64,000 nucleotides of DNA from Massilia antarctica (GTDB taxonomy: Bacteria > Pseudomonadota > Gammaproteobacteria > Burkholderiales > Burkholderiaceae_D): positions 434,001 through 498,000 of the forward strand of contig NZ_CP065053.1 in the NCBI RefSeq assembly GCF_015689335.1, read 5' to 3'. The notes under the pieces were generated by a model that saw only the letters and a program-made list of their open reading frames with translations, had not been told where the DNA came from and did no database searches. Shown here one piece after another: positions 17,659-27,150 of this stretch. Within the stretch, counting starts at the first letter, position 1, and every line of letters starts with the position of its first letter. The position numbers and the translations under genes are program-made.

Positions 17659-18585
17659 CTACAGGATGCCGGCGCGCGCCAGCGCCTGGTCCCACGGCAC
17701 GGCGCGGTACTCCTCCACCAGAAAGTCGACCAGTGCCCTGACCTTGGGCGATAGCTGGCGGCTGGCCGGATACAAGGCCGACAAGTCGTTCAGCGGCAGC
17801 TCCCAGTCCGGCAGCACCGGCAGCAGCGCGCCATCGATCAGCTTTTGCCACGCCAGGAAGGTCGTGTTATAGACGATGCCCAGGCCGCGCTCGGCCGCCT
17901 GCTGCAGCACCAGTCCGTTATTCGCGGTGAAGCCGGCGTTCACCCTTACCGTGCGGCGCTCGCCCGCGCGCGTGAAGTGCCAGCTGGTGCCGTCGGTCAG
18001 GTGGCTGAAATGCAGGCACTGGTGATCGAGCAGGTCTTCCGGCGTGTGCGGCATGCCCCACCTGGCCACGTAATCCGGACTGGCGCACAGCACCCCGCGG
18101 CACGGCGCCAGGCGGCGCATGGCCAGGCCGCTGCTGTCCGGGATGCCGCCCACGCGGATGGTCAGGTCGAAGCCGTGGCGGATCGGGTCGAGCAACGCAT
18201 CGTCGACGAACAGCGATGGCGTGAGCAGCGGGTGGCGCAGGCTGAAACGCGCCACCGCGTCGGCCAGCCACGCCGTGCCGAATCCGGACGGCGCCTGGAT
18301 CCGCAGCGCCCCGGCCAGCTCGGCGCCGGCCGGGCTGATGGCGCGCGCCGCTTCGCGCGCCTGCTCCACCGTCGCCAGGCACGGCGCCAGATAGGCCTGG
18401 CCGGCGTCGGTCAGGCTCACTTCGCGGGTCGAGCGGTGCAGCAGGCGCGCATCGAGCCTGCTTTCTAACTGCATGATATGTTTGCTGACCATCGCGCGCG
18501 TGAGCCCCAGGCGGCGCCCGGCGGCCGAAAAGCTGCGCAGGCGCGCCACCTCGACAAAAATCTCCATTGCGCGCAGTTGATCCAT
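17659..18585 (-). CDS. LysR-family transcriptional regulator
   Basis: 308 residues from the ATG at 18585 (a TTG at 18600 would add five residues). The N-terminal winged helix-turn-helix (MEIFVEVARLRSFSAAGRRL, SKHIMQLESRL) and the C-terminal effector-binding domain are complete. It is transcribed divergently from the PhyH dioxygenase/sugar-isomerase pair across a 109-base gap, the usual arrangement for a LysR regulator of the divergent genes. The effector is unknown. Confidence 0.9.
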   Translation of the reverse strand: MDQLRAMEIFVEVARLRSFSAAGRRLGLTRAMVSKHIMQLESRLDARLLHRSTREVSLTDAGQAYLAPCLATVEQAREAARAISPAGAELAGALRIQAPSGFGTAWLADAVARFSLRHPLLTPSLFVDDALLDPIRHGFDLTIRVGGIPDSSGLAMRRLAPCRGVLCASPDYVARWGMPHTPEDLLDHQCLHFSHLTDGTSWHFTRAGERRTVRVNAGFTANNGLVLQQAAERGLGIVYNTTFLAWQKLIDGALLPVLPDWELPLNDLSALYPASRQLSPKVRALVDFLVEEYRAVPWDQALARAGIL

Positions 18586-18694
18586 GCGGCCGATTGTCAA
18601 CCTGATGGCGACAATCTGTCAACCGATACGCCAATTGCGGCGCTGCGGCGCCAACCCTACAATGACAGGTTCCACAACGGCAGGAGCCACCCCC

Positions 18695-19534
18695 ATGCTC
18701 AGCACCGAACAACGCGACCAGTTCCAGCGCGACGGCTACCTCGTCGTGCCCGGCTTCAAGACCATGGACGAGATCGCCCGGCTGCGCCAGCGCGCCGGCG
18801 AGATTGTCAACGAATTCGATCCAGGCCAAGGTCGCTCGATCTTCACCACGCGTAGCCAAGCCACCGCCACCGACGAGTATTTCCTCCGCTCGGACAACAC
18901 CATCCGCTGCTTTTTTGAAGAAGAAGCGTTCGGGGCGGACGGCCAGCTGCGCCAGGAAAAAGCCCTGTCGATCAACAAGATCGGCCACGCGCTGCACGAC
19001 CTCGATCCGGTGTTCGACGCCTTTTCGCGCGATCCGAAGCTGGCCGCGGTGGCACGCGACCTGGGCCTGTCCGAGCCCAAGGTGTGGCAATCGATGTACA
19101 TCTTCAAGCAGCCCGGCATCGGCGGCGAAGTACGCTGGCACCAGGACGCGACGTTTTTCGAGACCACGCCGATCAGCGTGACCACCTTCTGGTTCGCGCT
19201 GGAAGACGCCACCATCGACAACGGCTGCCTGTGGGTCGAACCGGGCGGCCAGCGCGGCCCGCTGCGCGAGCGCTTCGTGCGCCATGGCGACACCATCAAG
19301 ATGGAAACGCTCGACAGCATGCCGTGGCCGGACGACAGCAGCGCCGTGCCGCTCGAAGCGAAAGCCGGCAGCCTGGTATGTTTTCACGGGCTGCTGCCGC
19401 ACTACAGCGCGCCGAACCGCTCGCCCGTATCGCGCCACGCCTACACCCTGCATGCGACCGACGGCGCGACCGTCTACTCGCCGCGGAACTGGATCCAGCG
19501 CGACACAAGCTTTCCGGTGCGGGGCTTCGACTAG
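18695..19534 (+). CDS. PhyH-family Fe(II)/2-oxoglutarate dioxygenase
   Basis: 279 residues from the ATG at 18695, which has AGGAG upstream. The iron ligands are visible: His-x-Asp in RWHQDATFF and a distal His in FHGLLPHYSAPNRS followed by the 2-oxoglutarate-binding Arg region. Phytanoyl-CoA-dioxygenase-family enzymes hydroxylate varied small molecules, so the substrate cannot be named. The downstream isomerase starts three bases after its stop, implying a shared catabolic or tailoring step, and the divergent LysR gene probably controls both. Confidence 0.85.
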   Translation: MLSTEQRDQFQRDGYLVVPGFKTMDEIARLRQRAGEIVNEFDPGQGRSIFTTRSQATATDEYFLRSDNTIRCFFEEEAFGADGQLRQEKALSINKIGHALHDLDPVFDAFSRDPKLAAVARDLGLSEPKVWQSMYIFKQPGIGGEVRWHQDATFFETTPISVTTFWFALEDATIDNGCLWVEPGGQRGPLRERFVRHGDTIKMETLDSMPWPDDSSAVPLEAKAGSLVCFHGLLPHYSAPNRSPVSRHAYTLHATDGATVYSPRNWIQRDTSFPVRGFD

Positions 19535-19537
19535 TTC

Positions 19538-20356
19538 ATGGATATCCGCATCTTCGCCCCGCACTGGGGCAGCAACGACCTGGCCCCGGAAGTCTTCATC
19601 GAGCGCGTGAAGGCGGCCGGTTTCGACGGCATCGAAATGTCCTTGCCTCTCGAGGCCGCCCAGCGCGACGACTGGCGCGCCCGCATCGCCGATGCCGGCC
19701 TCCTGCTCATCGCGCAGCAGTGGGAAACCGTGTTTCATCCCGAATTCGACGCGCACCGCGACGCGCTGGCGACCTACCTGGCCAACGCCTGCGCCGCGCG
19801 CCCGCTGTTTGTCAACACCCACACCGGCAAGGACTTCTATACACACGAACAAAACCTGGAGCTGATCGCGGTGACCGCGCGCATCGCGCGCGAGCATGGC
19901 GTGCCGATCGTGCACGAGATCCACCGCAGCCGCTTTTCCGGCCATCCGATGCTGCTACTGCCGTACCTGCGCGAGCTGCCCGGGCTTGAGCTGACGGCCG
20001 ACCTGTCGCACTGGTGCTGCGCCTGCGAATCGCTGCTGGAAGACCAGCCGGCCACTGTGACGGCGACCTTGCCCCACGTGCGCCACATCCACGCGCGCGT
20101 GGGCCATGCGCAGGGGCCGCAGGTGAGCGACTTCCGCGCGCCGCAGTTCGCGGCCGAGCTGGCCCGTCATCTGGCATGGTGGGACCGCATCGTCGCCCTG
20201 CGCCGCGCGGCCGGCGCCGAATCGACAACGATCACGCCCGAATTCGGCCCGGCACCCTACACCCAGAGCATGCCGTTCAGCGGCGAACCGCTCTCGGACG
20301 CATGGGAACTGAACGTGGCGATGCTGCGGCTGCTCAGGGAACGCTACGCCGCCTGA
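19538..20356 (+). CDS. Sugar phosphate isomerase/epimerase family protein
   Basis: 272 residues with the xylose-isomerase-like TIM-barrel layout: FAPHWGSNDLAPEVFIERV at the start, GIEMSLP, a metal-site Glu in VHEIHRSRF, and later LSHWCCACESL, HIHARVGHAQGP and TPEFGPAPY. Such proteins isomerise or epimerise sugars or cyclitols using divalent metal. It is co-transcribed with the PhyH dioxygenase. The exact reaction is not deducible. Confidence 0.85.
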   Translation: MDIRIFAPHWGSNDLAPEVFIERVKAAGFDGIEMSLPLEAAQRDDWRARIADAGLLLIAQQWETVFHPEFDAHRDALATYLANACAARPLFVNTHTGKDFYTHEQNLELIAVTARIAREHGVPIVHEIHRSRFSGHPMLLLPYLRELPGLELTADLSHWCCACESLLEDQPATVTATLPHVRHIHARVGHAQGPQVSDFRAPQFAAELARHLAWWDRIVALRRAAGAESTTITPEFGPAPYTQSMPFSGEPLSDAWELNVAMLRLLRERYAA

Positions 20357-20358
20357 AC

Positions 20359-22671
20359 CTACATCAGCAGCATGTTGACATCGGCCGCTTCGCTCTCGCG
20401 GTTGGGCGCCTTGCGCGGAATACGGATCGTCACGCTGGTGCCATGCTCGGGCGACGATTCGAGCTCGATGCTCCCGCCCAGCATGCCGGTGACGATGTTG
20501 TACACGATGTTCATCCCCAGGCCGGAACCGCCCTGCCCCATCTTGGTCGTGAAAAACGGATCGAACACCTGATGCAGGATCTTGGGTGGCATGCCGATCC
20601 CGTCGTCGCTGAAAATGAGCAGCAACTGGTCATCTTCGATCTCGCGCGCGGTGATCGTAATGAGCGCGCTCGGGCGCCCGTCGAACGCGTGCAGCAGCGC
20701 GTTGTTGATCAGGTTCGACAACACCTGTCCCACGCTGCCCGGATAGGAATCGAGCAGCAGGCTCGCCGGGCCGTTCATGCGCGTTTCGCAGTTCGCGCGG
20801 CGCAGCTGCGCCGCGTACGTTGCCAGGGTATCGCGCACCAGATCGCACAGGTCGAAACGGCGGCGCTGGTCGCTGGTCTGGTCCACCGCCACCTGCTTGA
20901 ACGAGGTAATCAGATCGCCCGCGCGGCGCAGCGAACTGGCCATGATGTCGCAGGCCAGGCGCGTATCGGCCATGTGCGCCTCCAGCGCCGAGCGCTTGAT
21001 GCCGCCGCCCGCGTACTTGCGCTCGAACTCGGCCACCATGTCGGCCAGCGCCGTGGCGGTCAAGAGGCTGTTGCCGATCGGCGTATTGAGTTCGTGCGCG
21101 ATGCCCGCCACGAGCGACCCGAGCGAGGCCATTTTCTCCGACGTGATCAGATTGGTCTGGGCCTGCTTGAGCGTGACCAGCACCGTCGACAGGTCGCGGT
21201 GCGCGCTCTCCACGGCGGCCTTTTGCTGTTCGAGTTCGGCCAGGCTGTGTTCCAGGCCATCCTTGGCGTCGACCAGGGCCGCCTCGGTGTGTTTGCGGTC
21301 GCTGATATTCTGGATCACCCACACCCCGCCCTTGGACAGGTCGGACGCGTCGAGCGCCTTGCCGTTGATCAGGCACCAGATCGTGGTGCCATCCTTGCGC
21401 AGCAGTTTCAGCTCGCCCTGCCAGCGCCGCGTCTGCGGATCGACCGCGAACGGATCGGCCGCGCCGGCCGCCGCGGGGCGCGACAGTACCTGCGTCTCCT
21501 TGCCCGTCAGTTCGCCCGGCGCGTAGCCCATCATCTCCTCCATGCCGCGGTTGCAGCGCATGATCACGCCGTGCGAAAACAGCGCGATGCCGACACTGGC
21601 GCTGTCCTGGAAGGCGCGCTGCTCGTCGAGCGTCACGCGCAGCTGCTGCGCCAGGTTACGGCTGCGGCGCGAGGCGATCATCAGCGCCGCGATCAGGGTG
21701 CTGATCACCAGGCCGCCGGCGGCGATGACCAGCACCGGCCGCACATCGCGGCTGTAACGGCTGCCGCTCAGCGCCTGGAAGCGGATCACCCAGTGGCGCT
21801 GCGCCACGGTCAGGCGCGCCTCGGTCTGAAAGCCGGGCAGCGGCGGCGCGCCGGCAGCGCTGGTATCGAACATCACGTTCGATGCGGCGTAGGGCGCGTT
21901 GGCGCCATCGGACACATTGCCGGCATCGTGGATGCGAAACGCCATCTGGTTCAGGAGCGACGGTTCGATCACCTCCTGCATCAGGTTCTTCACGCGGAAC
22001 ACGATCGCCACCATGCCCACCAGCGCGGCGCGCCGTTCGGCCACGGTTGTCAGGGGCAGGTTCTGGCGGTACACCGGCGCGCGCGCCACGAAGCCCGGCT
22101 GGCCGGTATCATCCTGGACCAGGATAATGCGCTCGGTAGCGACGATCTCGCCGCTGTCGCGGCCTGTCCGGACCGCAGCCAGGTGCGGCGGCAGGGCGGC
22201 CAGATCGAGGCCGAAGGCGTTCTCGTTCCCCTTGAGCGGCTCGGTGTATTCGATGATGAAGTGTTCGGCGCGCGCCACCTTCGGATGCACATTGAAGTTG
22301 GGATAGCCGCCGGGGGTCAGATGCGTATCGTTGCGCACCGCCTCGGTGAAACGGGCCAGGTCGGCGGCCGGCACATAGCGCACGAACTGGATCGCCTGAA
22401 AGCCGGGATAGCGCGTGGTCAGGTTCAGTTCGCGCACGAAGCGGGCAAACTGCGCGCGGTCGACCTGATCGTTGACGGCGAAGGCGCCCTTGATACTGAG
22501 CAGCATGTCGAAATAGGTTTGCAGGCGCACATTGGTATCGCTGGCGACCTTGTCGGCATCGCGCTGGAAGATGGCCGAGATGCGCGCCTGCTGCGCATCG
22601 AGCACGGCAAAGCAGGTCCACATGGTCAGACAAATACCGACTACAAAAGCCAGGTATCCTTGAGTCCGCAT
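20359..22671 (-). CDS. CHASE-PAS sensor histidine kinase
   Basis: 770 residues from the ATG at 22671, which has GGAG 8 bases upstream; the frame runs further but into repeat DNA. Order: transmembrane helix (residues 5-25), periplasmic CHASE domain (to about 290), second helix (VLVIAAGGLVISTLIAALMI), PAS domain (about 355-470), coiled coil, H-box (GIAHELNTPIGN) and HATPase (NLINNALLHAF, DDGIGMPP, GGSGLGMNIVYNIV). It senses an extracellular ligand and autophosphorylates. No response regulator is adjacent; the HD-GYP protein upstream on the same strand has a non-phosphorylatable receiver. Confidence 0.9.
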   Translation of the reverse strand: MRTQGYLAFVVGICLTMWTCFAVLDAQQARISAIFQRDADKVASDTNVRLQTYFDMLLSIKGAFAVNDQVDRAQFARFVRELNLTTRYPGFQAIQFVRYVPAADLARFTEAVRNDTHLTPGGYPNFNVHPKVARAEHFIIEYTEPLKGNENAFGLDLAALPPHLAAVRTGRDSGEIVATERIILVQDDTGQPGFVARAPVYRQNLPLTTVAERRAALVGMVAIVFRVKNLMQEVIEPSLLNQMAFRIHDAGNVSDGANAPYAASNVMFDTSAAGAPPLPGFQTEARLTVAQRHWVIRFQALSGSRYSRDVRPVLVIAAGGLVISTLIAALMIASRRSRNLAQQLRVTLDEQRAFQDSASVGIALFSHGVIMRCNRGMEEMMGYAPGELTGKETQVLSRPAAAGAADPFAVDPQTRRWQGELKLLRKDGTTIWCLINGKALDASDLSKGGVWVIQNISDRKHTEAALVDAKDGLEHSLAELEQQKAAVESAHRDLSTVLVTLKQAQTNLITSEKMASLGSLVAGIAHELNTPIGNSLLTATALADMVAEFERKYAGGGIKRSALEAHMADTRLACDIMASSLRRAGDLITSFKQVAVDQTSDQRRRFDLCDLVRDTLATYAAQLRRANCETRMNGPASLLLDSYPGSVGQVLSNLINNALLHAFDGRPSALITITAREIEDDQLLLIFSDDGIGMPPKILHQVFDPFFTTKMGQGGSGLGMNIVYNIVTGMLGGSIELESSPEHGTSVTIRIPRKAPNRESEAADVNMLLM

Positions 22672-22820
22672 CGGTTCGCTCCACGTTGTACCGAAGGCCG
22701 GGCGCACCCGGGTATGCGAATTGACTATAGCATATTGGTATGCGGAAATCGCACAAATGGCGCTGTTCAACAACACTTCCACGCCGCCAAAGCTTCCTAC
22801 AACACCAGGCAAATCACCTA

Positions 22821-23057
22821 CAACCGGGGTCTGACCTCTGATTCGAAACATTGCACCATGACAGCCGGTTGCAAAACTGACAAACCAGGTCAGTATCCTG
22901 TTTATGAGGACGACGCAGGACAGCACGTGCAAATCGCCCGTACATGCACACTGAGCGCTGCGGATGCCGGTCTCGCGAACACAAAACTGTTTCCTAACCG
23001 GGGTCAGACCTCGGTTAGGAAACAAAAAAGTTTCGAATCAGAGGTCTGACCCCGGTT
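22821..23057. repeat. MITE-like element with 27-bp inverted termini
   Basis: Bases 22821-22847 and 23031-23057 are inverted copies matching at 26 of 27 positions. They enclose 183 bases with no gene, including a further perfect 11-bp hairpin (22990-23000 with 23012-23022, TTTCCTAACCG/CGGTTAGGAAA). All three structures contain the core ACCGGGGTC(T/A)GACC also seen at 31435-31529. The right end covers the stop codon of the HD-GYP gene. No transposase is encoded, so this is a non-autonomous element or an expanded REP-type array. Confidence 0.8.
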
Positions 23058-24147
23058 ATGGGGGAGGAAATTCGGCGGCGATGGCTTTGAAGCGCGCTTC
23101 GATCGCCAGCATGGCGTCGACCACGTCGGGGTCGAAGTGCTCGCCCCGGCCCTGGCGGATCAGCTCGACCGCCGTTTCGTGGGTGAACGCCGGCCGGTAG
23201 GCACGCGCGGTAATCATGGCGTCGTAGACGTCGGCCACCGCCATCAGCCGCGCCGACAGTGGAATCGCGGCGCCCGCCAAACCTTGCGGGTAGCCGGAAC
23301 CATCCCATTTTTCCTGGTGCGAGTAGGCGATCTCGCGCGCGTAGCGCAGAAAGCCATTGCTGCCGCCGAGCGTGCGTTCGACGCCGGCAATCGCATCGCG
23401 CCCGTACACGGTGTGCAGTTTCATCTGCTCGAATTCGCTGTCGCTCAATTTGCCCGGCTTGAACAGCACCGCGTCCGCCACGCCCACCTTGCCGATGTCG
23501 TGCAGCGGCGCCGCCTTGTGCAGCAGCGCGATATGTTCGTTGGTCAGTTCGGCCGTGTAGGCCGATACAAACCGCAGCTCGCGCGCCAGCGCCGTCACAT
23601 AACGCTGGGTGCGCAGCACATGCTGCCCGACCCCGGGATCGCGCGATTCGGCCAGCACCGCCATCGCCAGCACCGTGGCATCCTGCATCAGGTCCGCGTC
23701 GCGCGCGCGCTCGGCCACCAGGTGCTCGAAGTGGCGGTGCTGGTCCTTGAGCATGGCATCGGCCGCGCGCAGGCGCAGCTGGGTGGCGACGCGCGCCTGC
23801 AGCGCCCCGGGCACGAACGGCAGTTGCACGACGTCGGCCACGCCTTCGCGCCAGGCGCGCTGTTCAAGCTCCGCGCCGCCGGCGGAAATGAGCATGATCA
23901 CTGGGATGTCGGCACTGAGCACCTGGCACGTCAAGCCCTGGAATACGCGCACGCTGTCGGCGTCCGCCAGCGCGCCACCGAGCACGATCAGGTCCGGCCG
24001 CGGCGCCTGCTGGGCGATGCGCAGCGCGTCCTCGCCGCTGCGCGCCAGGCGCACGTGGTAGTGTTCCTGCAGCAGCTCTTCCATTTGCACAAGGTTGTCG
24101 GATACGCCATCGACAATCAGGATGCTTGCCTTGAAGTTCATTTCCAT
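23056..24147 (-). CDS. HD-GYP phosphodiesterase with degenerate receiver domain
   Basis: 363 residues from the ATG at 24147, preceded by GGGGAG. The N-terminal 120 residues have the receiver fold (ILIVDGVSDNLVQMEELL), but the phosphoacceptor Asp is replaced (DLIVLGGALADADS) and the conserved Lys is missing (VVQLPFVPGAL), so it is not expected to be phosphorylated. The HD-GYP domain is intact: HDIGKVGV, HQEKWDGSGYP, RLMAVADVYDAM. It should hydrolyse cyclic di-GMP. Its last codons abut a repeat element that provides the stop. It lies upstream of the CHASE kinase. Confidence 0.9.
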   Translation of the reverse strand: MEMNFKASILIVDGVSDNLVQMEELLQEHYHVRLARSGEDALRIAQQAPRPDLIVLGGALADADSVRVFQGLTCQVLSADIPVIMLISAGGAELEQRAWREGVADVVQLPFVPGALQARVATQLRLRAADAMLKDQHRHFEHLVAERARDADLMQDATVLAMAVLAESRDPGVGQHVLRTQRYVTALARELRFVSAYTAELTNEHIALLHKAAPLHDIGKVGVADAVLFKPGKLSDSEFEQMKLHTVYGRDAIAGVERTLGGSNGFLRYAREIAYSHQEKWDGSGYPQGLAGAAIPLSARLMAVADVYDAMITARAYRPAFTHETAVELIRQGRGEHFDPDVVDAMLAIEARFKAIAAEFPPP

Positions 24148-24239
24148 TGCGCCACACTCCCCGCTGCAAAATTCGGCCTCGACAATCATAGCGTGCACCC
24201 GCGTCTATGTTTCAGCTTTTTTACAATTCCCTGAAACAA

Positions 24240-24268
24240 TTGACTAATCGATACGTTTAAAATACTTC
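24240..24268 (+). promoter_or_regulatory. Possible promoter of the M1 peptidase operon
   Basis: TTGACT at 24240-24245 is a good -35 element; TACTTC at 24263-24268 would be a weak -10 with a 17-base spacer. It lies in an AT-rich stretch 30 bases before the operon start. The -10 assignment is uncertain. Confidence 0.35.
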
Positions 24269-24298
24269 CTCTTTTTCACGAGAAAAGTCAGAGACAAC

Positions 24299-26668
24299 AT
24301 GATCCGTATCCCGGTCTTAGCCGCCTTGTTCCTTGTGTCGGGCATCGCCTCGGCCGCCGAACCGTTCGACGACAAGTTCCGCCAGCTCGAAGAACTGCTG
24401 CCGACGCCGAACACGATCCGCAACGCGTCCGGCGCTCCCGGGCACGCCTACTGGCAGCAGCGCGCCGACTACGCGATCCGCGCGCGCCTCGATGAAAACA
24501 AGCACGCCATCAGCGCGACCGAAACGGTCACGTACCACAACAACTCGCCCGACACCCTGTCCTACCTGTGGGTGCAGCTGGACCAGAATATCTTCAAGCC
24601 CGATTCGGACGCGCGCATGTCGGCCACGGTGGCCTCGCGCGACTCGTGGGCCAAGGCGCGCAGCGACGAAGACGGCATGCGCTTCGAGAGCATGCGCTCG
24701 CTGTTGGAGAACCCCGCTTTCGAGGGTGGCTTTGCCATCGGCGCGGTCAAGGGCGCGGACGGCAAGCCGCTGCGCTATACGATCAACAAGACCATGATGC
24801 GGATCGACCTGCCGCAGCCGATGAAGCCGGGCGCGCGTCTGTCGTTCAATATCGACTTCAGCTTCAACATCAACGACGCCAAGGTCCAGGGCGGGCGTAC
24901 CGGCTACGAAAAATTCGACGACGACAAGAACGACCTGTTCGAAATCGCCCACTGGTTCCCGCGCATGGCGGCCTATTACGACGTGTATGGCTGGCAGCAC
25001 AAGCAGTTCCTCGGCGCCGGCGAGTTCACGCTCGAATTCGGCGACTACGACGTGCAGCTGACCGTCCCGGCCGACCATATCGTGGCCAGCACGGGCGAGC
25101 TGCAAAACCCTGGCGAGGTGCTGACGGCGACCCAGCGCGAGCGCCTGAAACAGGCCCGCACCAGCAGCAAGCCAGTCATCATCGTCACCCAGCAGGAAGC
25201 GGAAGCGGCCGAGAAGTCGCGCGCCGGCGGCACCCGCACCTGGCACTACAAGGCGCACAACGTGCGCGATTTCGCGTTCGCCAGCAGCCGCAAGTTCATC
25301 TGGGATGCGCAAGGCTACAAGAAGGGCGGCACCGACACGATGGCCATGTCGTACTACCCGAAAGAGGGCAATCCGCTGTGGGAAAAATATTCGACCCAGG
25401 CGATCATCCACACCATCGAACAGTACAACAAGTATGCGCTGGACTATCCGTATCCGGCGGCGATCTCGGTCAATGGCCCGATCGGGGGCATGGAGTACCC
25501 GATGATTTCGTTTAACGGCCCGCGTCCGCTCAAGGACAAGAAGACCGGTGAACTGAGCTACTCGAAACGCACCAAATATGGCCTGATCGGCGTGATCATC
25601 CACGAGGTGGGCCACAACTACTTCCCGATGATCGTCAACTCCGACGAGCGCCAGTGGACCTGGATGGATGAAGGCATCAACACCTTCATCCAGGGCCTGG
25701 CGCAGAACGCGTGGGAAGAGAACTACCCGCAGTCGCGCGGCGAAGCACGCACCATCGTCGACTATATGCGTAGCCGCAACCAGGTGCCGATCATGACCAA
25801 TTCCGAGTCGCTGCTGCAGTTCGGGAACAACGCCTACGCCAAGCCGGCGGCGGCCCTGAACGTGCTGCGCGAGACGGTGCTGGGCCGCGAGCTGTTCGAT
25901 TTCGCCTTCCGCGAATACGCGCAGCGCTGGAAATTCAAGCGCCCGACGCCGTCGGACTTCTTCCGCACCATGGAAGACGCTTCCGGCACCGACCTTGACT
26001 GGTTCTGGCGCGGCTGGTTCTACACCACCGACGCGGTCGATGTGAGCGTGGACGGCATCACCGAGTACGGCGTGAACACCAAGAATCCGGACATCGAAAA
26101 GGCGTGGAAAAAGGCCCAGAAGGATGCCGAACCGGTGTCGGTGACGACCCAGCGCGACAAGGGCACGCCGCGCCGCGTCGATGCGCATCCCGAGCTGAAG
26201 GACTTCTACAACGAGCATGACGACTTCACGGTCACCAACAAGGACCGCAATACGTACAGCGACGCGGTCGAGGGTCTGGAAGACTGGGAAAAAGCGCTGC
26301 TAGCGCAGGGCAAGCACCTGTACCTGGTCGATTTTTCCAACCTGGGCGGTTTGGTCACGCCGCTGGTGCTGGAAGTCGAACTCAAGTCGGGTAAAAAGTA
26401 CATCGAGCGCATTCCCGCCGAAGTGTGGCGCTATTCGTCGAAGAAGATCACGAAGCTGATCGTCACCGATGAACCGATGGTGGGCCTGACCCAGGACCCG
26501 TACTGGGAAACGGCCGATATCGACAACAGCAACAACGCATGGCCGCGCAAGATTACGCCATCGCGCCTGGAGCTGTTCAAGACCGACCGCAGCAAGGATG
26601 ACCTGATGAAGGACTTCAACACGCCTTTGAAACCGAAGGACGCCAAGGATAAAAAAGCGGCCCAATGA
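24299..26668 (+). CDS. Exported M1-family metallopeptidase
   Basis: 789 residues with a Sec signal peptide (MIRIPVLAALFLVSGIASAA). The gluzincin motif HEVGHNYF plus a downstream Glu (WMDEGINTF) bind zinc, and GGMEYP is the exopeptidase substrate-binding motif of the family. It is periplasmic or secreted and likely trims peptides from the N-terminus. The stop overlaps the start of the next gene (ATGA), and the third gene is a TonB-dependent receptor, which suggests a role in peptide or metallopeptide acquisition. The C-terminal 250 residues lack a recognised ERAP-like domain. Confidence 0.9.
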   Translation: MIRIPVLAALFLVSGIASAAEPFDDKFRQLEELLPTPNTIRNASGAPGHAYWQQRADYAIRARLDENKHAISATETVTYHNNSPDTLSYLWVQLDQNIFKPDSDARMSATVASRDSWAKARSDEDGMRFESMRSLLENPAFEGGFAIGAVKGADGKPLRYTINKTMMRIDLPQPMKPGARLSFNIDFSFNINDAKVQGGRTGYEKFDDDKNDLFEIAHWFPRMAAYYDVYGWQHKQFLGAGEFTLEFGDYDVQLTVPADHIVASTGELQNPGEVLTATQRERLKQARTSSKPVIIVTQQEAEAAEKSRAGGTRTWHYKAHNVRDFAFASSRKFIWDAQGYKKGGTDTMAMSYYPKEGNPLWEKYSTQAIIHTIEQYNKYALDYPYPAAISVNGPIGGMEYPMISFNGPRPLKDKKTGELSYSKRTKYGLIGVIIHEVGHNYFPMIVNSDERQWTWMDEGINTFIQGLAQNAWEENYPQSRGEARTIVDYMRSRNQVPIMTNSESLLQFGNNAYAKPAAALNVLRETVLGRELFDFAFREYAQRWKFKRPTPSDFFRTMEDASGTDLDWFWRGWFYTTDAVDVSVDGITEYGVNTKNPDIEKAWKKAQKDAEPVSVTTQRDKGTPRRVDAHPELKDFYNEHDDFTVTNKDRNTYSDAVEGLEDWEKALLAQGKHLYLVDFSNLGGLVTPLVLEVELKSGKKYIERIPAEVWRYSSKKITKLIVTDEPMVGLTQDPYWETADIDNSNNAWPRKITPSRLELFKTDRSKDDLMKDFNTPLKPKDAKDKKAAQ

Positions 26669-27150
26669 TGCGGCGCCTCGTGTTCGGCGCGCTGCTGGCC
26701 TGCGCCTGCCTGGCTGCGCAGGCCCACCGCTTTCACGCGGGGATCACCGACATCTCATTCAATCCGGGCACCGGCAGCATCGAAGTCGTGCACACCTACA
26801 TGGCGCACGATGTCGAGGCGCTGCTGGCCAACTTGTACCAGCGCCAGTTCGACCTCTCCGACCCGCAGGACGAGGCGGTGCTGCGCAAGTATGTCGAAAA
26901 GCAGTTCTACCTCCTGGCCGCCGACGCATCGCACCTGCCGCTGCGCTGGGTCGGCGTGACGACCAATGTGGAGACGGTGGTGATCTACCAGGAAGTCGAG
27001 AAGATCCCGCTGACCGGCGCCGCGCGCGTGCACGACGAGGTCCTGTCCGATTTTTTGCCTGACCAGATTAATACCATCAACGTCAATCGGGGCGGCACCA
27101 TCGGTACCTTGACGTTCGACCGCAGCAAGAAAGAACAAGCACTTCCGTGA
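26665..27150 (+). CDS. DUF6702-family exported protein
   Basis: 161 residues. A signal peptide (LVFGALLACACLAAQA) is followed directly by HRFHAGITDISFNPGTGSIE, typical of the DUF6702 family, which has no assigned function. A single compact beta-rich domain is predicted. It overlaps the peptidase stop by four bases (ATGA) and the receptor start by four (GTGA), so the three are translationally coupled. The His at the mature N-terminus followed by HxG could bind a metal, but this is speculation. Confidence 0.85.
   Translation: MMRRLVFGALLACACLAAQAHRFHAGITDISFNPGTGSIEVVHTYMAHDVEALLANLYQRQFDLSDPQDEAVLRKYVEKQFYLLAADASHLPLRWVGVTTNVETVVIYQEVEKIPLTGAARVHDEVLSDFLPDQINTINVNRGGTIGTLTFDRSKKEQALP

Noticed and set aside
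22672..23025. N-terminal extension of the CHASE kinase
   Set aside because: The extra residues are translated repeat DNA; the ATG at 22671 has a good ribosome site and leads directly into the first membrane helix.
20014..23049. 1011-residue plus-strand frame opposite the CHASE kinase
   Set aside because: Starts inside the isomerase gene in another frame and crosses repeat DNA; no protein-like features.
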